DNA of 64,000 nt, taken from positions 84,095 to 148,094 of the forward strand of contig ONVI01000001.1 in assembly GCA_900321275.1 (NCBI GenBank). Direction: 5' to 3'. The stretch's first letter is position 1. Every line of letters starts with the position of its first letter. The position numbers and the translations under genes are program-made. The DNA comes from an uncultured Eubacteriales bacterium (lineage in GTDB: Bacteria; Bacillota; Clostridia; Oscillospirales; Oscillospiraceae). The notes under the pieces are model-generated. The model ran no database searches. It was given only the letters and a program-made list of their open reading frames with translations, and was not told the origin of the DNA. Of this stretch, positions 60,837 through 64,000 are shown piece after piece.

Positions 60837-60873
60837 ATCTCCCGGAAACCAAGACAGTTCCGGGAGATTCCTT
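60837..60873 (+). terminator. Terminator after the hydrogenase gene
   Basis: AATCTCCCGGAA and TTCCGGGAGATT form a 12-bp stem, followed by CCTTTCTT. Confidence 0.8.
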
Positions 60874-60875
60874 TC

Positions 60876-60904
60876 TTGACAGGCAATGCCGCTGAAAATA
60901 TAAT
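60876..60904 (+). promoter_or_regulatory. Perfect consensus promoter of the second HD-GYP gene
   Basis: TTGACA (60876-60881) and TATAAT (60899-60904) are exact consensus boxes with exactly 17 bp between them. They sit just after the hydrogenase terminator. Confidence 0.85.
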
Positions 60905-60947
60905 GGTTACGATCGGCTGCGCCGACATGACGAGGAGGCGATGACAA

Positions 60948-62669
60948 TTGCACCAGCTTGCTTATTACGCGGTTATCTGCGGCCTGTCCTTTCTGCTGAC
61001 GCTGCTGTATGTTTTCATATGGCACAAGCAGTTTGCCGTTCATTTGACAGTGGTCTTTATCCTGATCCCCCTTGCCAATCTGGGATATTATCTCCTGTAT
61101 GCCGGTCACAGCGCGGGAACGGCGACCGCAATGCTGAAGATCGTCTATTTCAGCGGCTGTTTTCTGCCATGGCTGACCATGATGTGCGTGATGGAGCTTT
61201 GCCGTATTCCGGTCAGGCGTTCCCTGCGCATGCTGACACTTCTGCTCAGCGCCGCTGTCTATATGGCCGTGCTGACCATCGGATATCTGCCGCTTTTCTA
61301 CCGCAGCCTGAGAATCGAGCGTCTCGGCGAGGTTTGGATCCAGCACAAGGTATATGGCCCTTTTCATACGGTGCATTATATTATCATCGTCCTCTATCTG
61401 ATCGCGGACATGGCCGCAATCTTCTATAGCTATCGAAGGAAGAATCTGGTCTCCAGGCGGGTGCTGTTTCTTCTGTTTCTCCCGATCCCGGTCACAACGC
61501 TGGGATATATTGCGGGCAGATACCTGCTTCCCGCCGGATATGAATTTACGCCGATCAGTTATCTGCTGGCGCAGTTCATCTATCTGATGATTGCGCAGCG
61601 AATGATTCTGTACAACGTCAGTGAGATGGTGATCGAATCCATGGTTCAGGCGGGCGAGACCGGCTTTATCACCGTGGATTCCGAAGGGAGATATCTCGGC
61701 AGCAACGACACGGCCAGACGCTTCCTGCCCGAGCTCTGCTCCCTGACGGTAGACCGTTCGATCTGGAGGGAGGAAGCGCTGAAAGCGACGGTGATCGACT
61801 GGCTGACCCGCTTTCGGCAGAATCCGGAGGACGACAAATCCCTGTTTGTCCGAAGCGATCCGGCCCACGCCGGGGAGGAGAGATTCTATTCCGTCGACGT
61901 CAACGTCCTGAACGACGGGAGGCACGCGCGCGGATATCAGATTTTCCTGCAGGACGACACGCAGAATCAGAAATACATCCGCCTTCTGGATCGCTATAAT
62001 GCCGATCTGCAGGAGGAGGTGGAGGCCAAGACCGAGCGCATCGTCGTCATGCACGACCGGCTGATTCTCGGCATGGCGGCCATGGTGGAAAGCCGGGACA
62101 ATTCGACCGGCGGCCACATCCGGAGAAGCAGCGAGGGTGTGCGCTGCCTGATCGAAGCCATGCGGGAGGACGGTTCCCTTGCGCTTTCGGACACCTTCTG
62201 CAAAAACCTTATCAAGGCGGCGCCCATGCACGATCTCGGAAAGATCGCCGTTGACGACGCGATCCTGCGCAAGCCCGGCCGCTTCACCCCGGAGGAGTTT
62301 GAGAAAATGAAGGCGCACGCCGCGGAGGGCGCGCGCATCGTGCATGAGATCCTGCGGGACACGGATGATGAGGATTTCCGCCGCATTGCCGAAAATGTGG
62401 CGCACTATCACCATGAGCGCTGGGACGGTTCCGGTTATCCCGACGGGCTGAGGGGGGAGGAGATACCTCTGGAGGCCCGGATCATGGCCATCGCGGACGT
62501 CTACGACGCCCTGGTGAGCAAGCGCGTTTACAAGGAGGAATTCTCCTTTGAAAAGGCAGATCGGATCATTATGGAAGGAATGGGCACTCAGTTTGACCCC
62601 GGCCTTCAAAAGTACTATATCGCCGCGCGGCCCAGGCTGGAAGCCTTCTACGCGTCGGAGAACAGATAG
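60948..62669 (+). CDS. Membrane HD-GYP protein with 7-TM sensor and PAS-like domain
   Basis: The 573-residue protein has seven or so membrane spans in the first 220 residues (7TMR-type, for example YYAVICGLSFLLTLLYVFIW). A PAS-like domain at about 230-330 follows (ETGFITVDSEGRYLGSNDTARRFL) and a coiled linker (RLLDRYNADLQEEVEAKTERI). The HD-GYP domain is complete: GHIRRSSEGVR, KAAPMHDLGKIAVDD, KAHAAEGARI and HHERWDGSGYPDGLRGEEIPLEARIMAIADVYDALVSKRVYK. The start is TTG 60948, 9 bp after AGGAGG; a nearby ATG at 60941 is out of frame. It probably hydrolyses c-di-GMP. Confidence 0.87.
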   Translation: MHQLAYYAVICGLSFLLTLLYVFIWHKQFAVHLTVVFILIPLANLGYYLLYAGHSAGTATAMLKIVYFSGCFLPWLTMMCVMELCRIPVRRSLRMLTLLLSAAVYMAVLTIGYLPLFYRSLRIERLGEVWIQHKVYGPFHTVHYIIIVLYLIADMAAIFYSYRRKNLVSRRVLFLLFLPIPVTTLGYIAGRYLLPAGYEFTPISYLLAQFIYLMIAQRMILYNVSEMVIESMVQAGETGFITVDSEGRYLGSNDTARRFLPELCSLTVDRSIWREEALKATVIDWLTRFRQNPEDDKSLFVRSDPAHAGEERFYSVDVNVLNDGRHARGYQIFLQDDTQNQKYIRLLDRYNADLQEEVEAKTERIVVMHDRLILGMAAMVESRDNSTGGHIRRSSEGVRCLIEAMREDGSLALSDTFCKNLIKAAPMHDLGKIAVDDAILRKPGRFTPEEFEKMKAHAAEGARIVHEILRDTDDEDFRRIAENVAHYHHERWDGSGYPDGLRGEEIPLEARIMAIADVYDALVSKRVYKEEFSFEKADRIIMEGMGTQFDPGLQKYYIAARPRLEAFYASENR

Positions 62670-62713
62670 ACGGGCGGCCGGGTCCGCGCAAAACATGGCA
62701 AGGGGTGGTGCAT

Positions 62714-63496
62714 GTGCAGGCAATGCTGTTTCCGATGGAGCTGAATGCGCGCATGGTGATCATCGTGATCATCGGCGTGTTTATGGCCTCGCTTCTTGAC
62801 GCAATCGCCGGGGGCGGCGGGATCATTTCCGTGCCCACCTATTTTCTGGCGGGGCTCCCCGCGCACCTCGCGCTGGGTACAAACAAGCTCTCCTCCGGCA
62901 TCGGAACCGCGGTCTCCACGGCCCGCTTTATCCGAAACGGCTATGTTGACTGGAAGCTTGGCCTGCCCTCCATCGCGCTGGGGCTGATCGGCGCCCATCT
63001 CGGGACGCGGCTGCAGCTGGCGATGGATGAGCGCTGCCTGAAATGGCTGCTGCTCGCGGTGCTGCCCGTCGTCGCCATTGTCGTTCTGCGGCACAGGACA
63101 CTCCCGGAGGAAAAGGGTGAGATCGCGCCGGGCAAACAGTTTGCGATCGTCATGGCGGCGTCCTTCCTCGTCGGCGGCTACGACGGTTTTTACGGTCCCG
63201 GCACAGGGACCTTCCTGATTCTGATCTTCACCCACCTGGCAAAAATGGATCTGCGCACCGCCGCCGGCAATGTCAAGCTCGTCAATCTCTCAAGCTGCAT
63301 CGGGGCGCTTTTCACCTCGCTCGTAAACGGCAAGGTCTTTATCGCGCTGGGGCTGATCGGCGCGGTCAGCTCGGTGCTGGGGCATTACATCGGCGCGGGC
63401 CTTGCAATCAAGGACGGATCCAAAATCGTCCGCCCCGTGATCCTGGTGGTTCTCGCGCTGCTGGCGATCAAGGTCGGTTCCGAATTATTCGTATGA
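62714..63496 (+). CDS. TauE/SafE (TSUP) family permease
   Basis: The roughly 260-residue membrane protein has eight or so spans and the family's repeated motifs: LLDAIAGGGGIISVPTYFLAGLPAHLALGTNKLSSGIGT in the first half and GYDGFYGPGTGTFLILIFTHLAKMDLRTAAGNVKLVNLSS in the second. TSUP proteins export sulfite, sulfonates or related organic anions. The best start is GTG 62714 (AGGGG 8 bp upstream); GTG 62705 and ATG 62723 are possible. It follows the second HD-GYP gene by 45 bp and could be co-transcribed. Confidence 0.85.
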   Translation: MQAMLFPMELNARMVIIVIIGVFMASLLDAIAGGGGIISVPTYFLAGLPAHLALGTNKLSSGIGTAVSTARFIRNGYVDWKLGLPSIALGLIGAHLGTRLQLAMDERCLKWLLLAVLPVVAIVVLRHRTLPEEKGEIAPGKQFAIVMAASFLVGGYDGFYGPGTGTFLILIFTHLAKMDLRTAAGNVKLVNLSSCIGALFTSLVNGKVFIALGLIGAVSSVLGHYIGAGLAIKDGSKIVRPVILVVLALLAIKVGSELFV

Positions 63497-63512
63497 ATGA
63501 GAGGGCGTCAAC

Positions 63513-64000
63513 ATGAAAAAAACGATCGGTATCCTCGGCGGTATGGGCCCCATGGCCACAGCCGACCTCTTCCGCAAAATCATCGAAGGCACAAAGGCTT
63601 CGCGCGACAGTGAGCATATCCGCGTTTATATTGACTCCGACGCCGCCATCCCGGACCGCACGGCGGCCATTCTGCGCGGCGGGACAGACCCCGTGCCGGA
63701 GATGACCACAGCCCTGCGGCATCTTGAGGCTTGCGGCGCGGACTGCATCCTGATGGCCTGCAACACGGCGCATTTTTTCCTCCCGCGCCTCCAGGCGCTG
63801 ACGGAGACGCCCATCCTGGACATGCCCGCCATCACGGCAAGGCGATGCGCGGAGCGCTTTCCCGGCAGACGCGCCGCCGTGCTCGGGACGACGGGGACGC
63901 TCGACGCCGGGCTCTACGACCGGGCGCTGGAGCACGAGGGCGTACCTTTCCTGCTCCCGGACGATACACAGCGGGCGGAGCTGATGCGCTTTATCTACGA
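63513..64000 (+). CDS. Asp/Glu racemase-family protein, 3' end outside window
   Basis: The visible 162 residues start MKKTIGILGGMGPMATADLFRKIIEG, with YIDSDAAIPDRTAAIL and a catalytic Cys in CGADCILMACNTAHFFLPRL. That is the aspartate/glutamate racemase (YgeA/RacX-like) pattern: one Cys in the MACNTAH motif; the second would lie beyond the window. It acts on amino acid or hydantoin-like substrates without cofactor. GAGGGCGTC is before ATG 63513. It follows the TSUP permease by 16 bp and may share its transcript. Confidence 0.85.
   Translation, partial: MKKTIGILGGMGPMATADLFRKIIEGTKASRDSEHIRVYIDSDAAIPDRTAAILRGGTDPVPEMTTALRHLEACGADCILMACNTAHFFLPRLQALTETPILDMPAITARRCAERFPGRRAAVLGTTGTLDAGLYDRALEHEGVPFLLPDDTQRAELMRFIY

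Noticed and set aside
60941-61429. Gene starting at ATG 60941
   Set aside because: It is out of frame with the HD-GYP protein and its product has no domain; the AGGAGG is only 2 bp away. The TTG 60948 frame has membrane spans, PAS and HD-GYP motifs.
59214-62723. 1169-codon minus-strand frame over the hydrogenase and second HD-GYP gene
   Set aside because: Both genes below it have complete catalytic motifs and promoters on the plus strand. The antisense frame comes from codon bias.

Overview
The window looks like chromosomal DNA of a GC-rich anaerobic Firmicute, most likely a gut Clostridium-class bacterium of the Oscillospiraceae/Ruminococcaceae type. The grounds are a ZTP riboswitch-led purine operon with a formyl-THF ligase, a group B [FeFe] hydrogenase, strong AGGAGG ribosome sites, sigma-A promoters, PurO plus a stand-alone AICAR transformylase, and InlB-like repeats in a secreted protein. 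The genus is inference. All functions below come from reading motifs; no database search was possible.

Layout. 1-2,330: end of a CHAP-domain protein, a metallophosphoesterase, a small lipoprotein and a tRNA-Thr(CGT) with its own promoter and terminator. 2,700-6,710: a RelA/SpoT-type HD domain fused to an aminoglycoside-phosphotransferase-like kinase, a PPOX-fold flavoprotein, an M29 aminopeptidase and SurE. 6,750-13,355: a PhnD-PhnC-PhnE-PhnE phosphonate-type ABC transporter, a second 5'-nucleotidase and a P-loop protein of unknown function. 13,367-28,729: purine synthesis, with guaB, then a ZTP riboswitch and purE-purC-purF-purM-(formate channel)-purN-purO-purH(AICARFT only)-purD-purL-fhs. 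Every formyl-dependent step, the formate channel and the enzyme that activates formate are in one transcription unit. The PurF copy lacks the usual N-terminal catalytic Cys.

28,740-33,120: a nested palindromic element between convergent genes, a patatin-like phospholipase and a large secreted transglutaminase-like protein. 33,178-42,062: mostly minus strand, with an aconitase-family hydratase, a split ChrA transporter, a YhcH protein, a flavin-reductase-like protein and TctA-TctB-TctC. TctC is divergent from a LysR regulator, and a perfect palindrome fills the spacer of the lysR promoter. 42,178-47,640: a secreted Gly/Ser-repeat protein, a MITE-like repeat, a broken inverted copy of the hydratase C-terminus, a secreted alpha/beta hydrolase and two tandem cyclic-nucleotide-binding-domain proteins. 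47,655-54,660: a membrane HD-GYP protein, a MATE exporter, a three-part adenosine-deaminase-family protein that may start at a non-canonical AUC, and a DnaQ-like exonuclease. 55,010-64,000: an Fbp-type ABC transporter, a group B [FeFe] hydrogenase, a second membrane HD-GYP protein behind a perfect consensus promoter, a TauE/SafE permease and a truncated Asp/Glu racemase-family gene.

A repeat family with termini close to GGAAACGCTGAATAAATC is scattered through the window: two copies of about 161 bp upstream of guaB and the MATE gene, a 48-bp copy of just the two ends, and a 225-bp relative. There is no CRISPR array, prophage, intact transposase or recognisable defence operon. The best candidates for novelty are the HD-kinase fusion, the three-part deaminase, the paired CNMP-only proteins and the repeat family.
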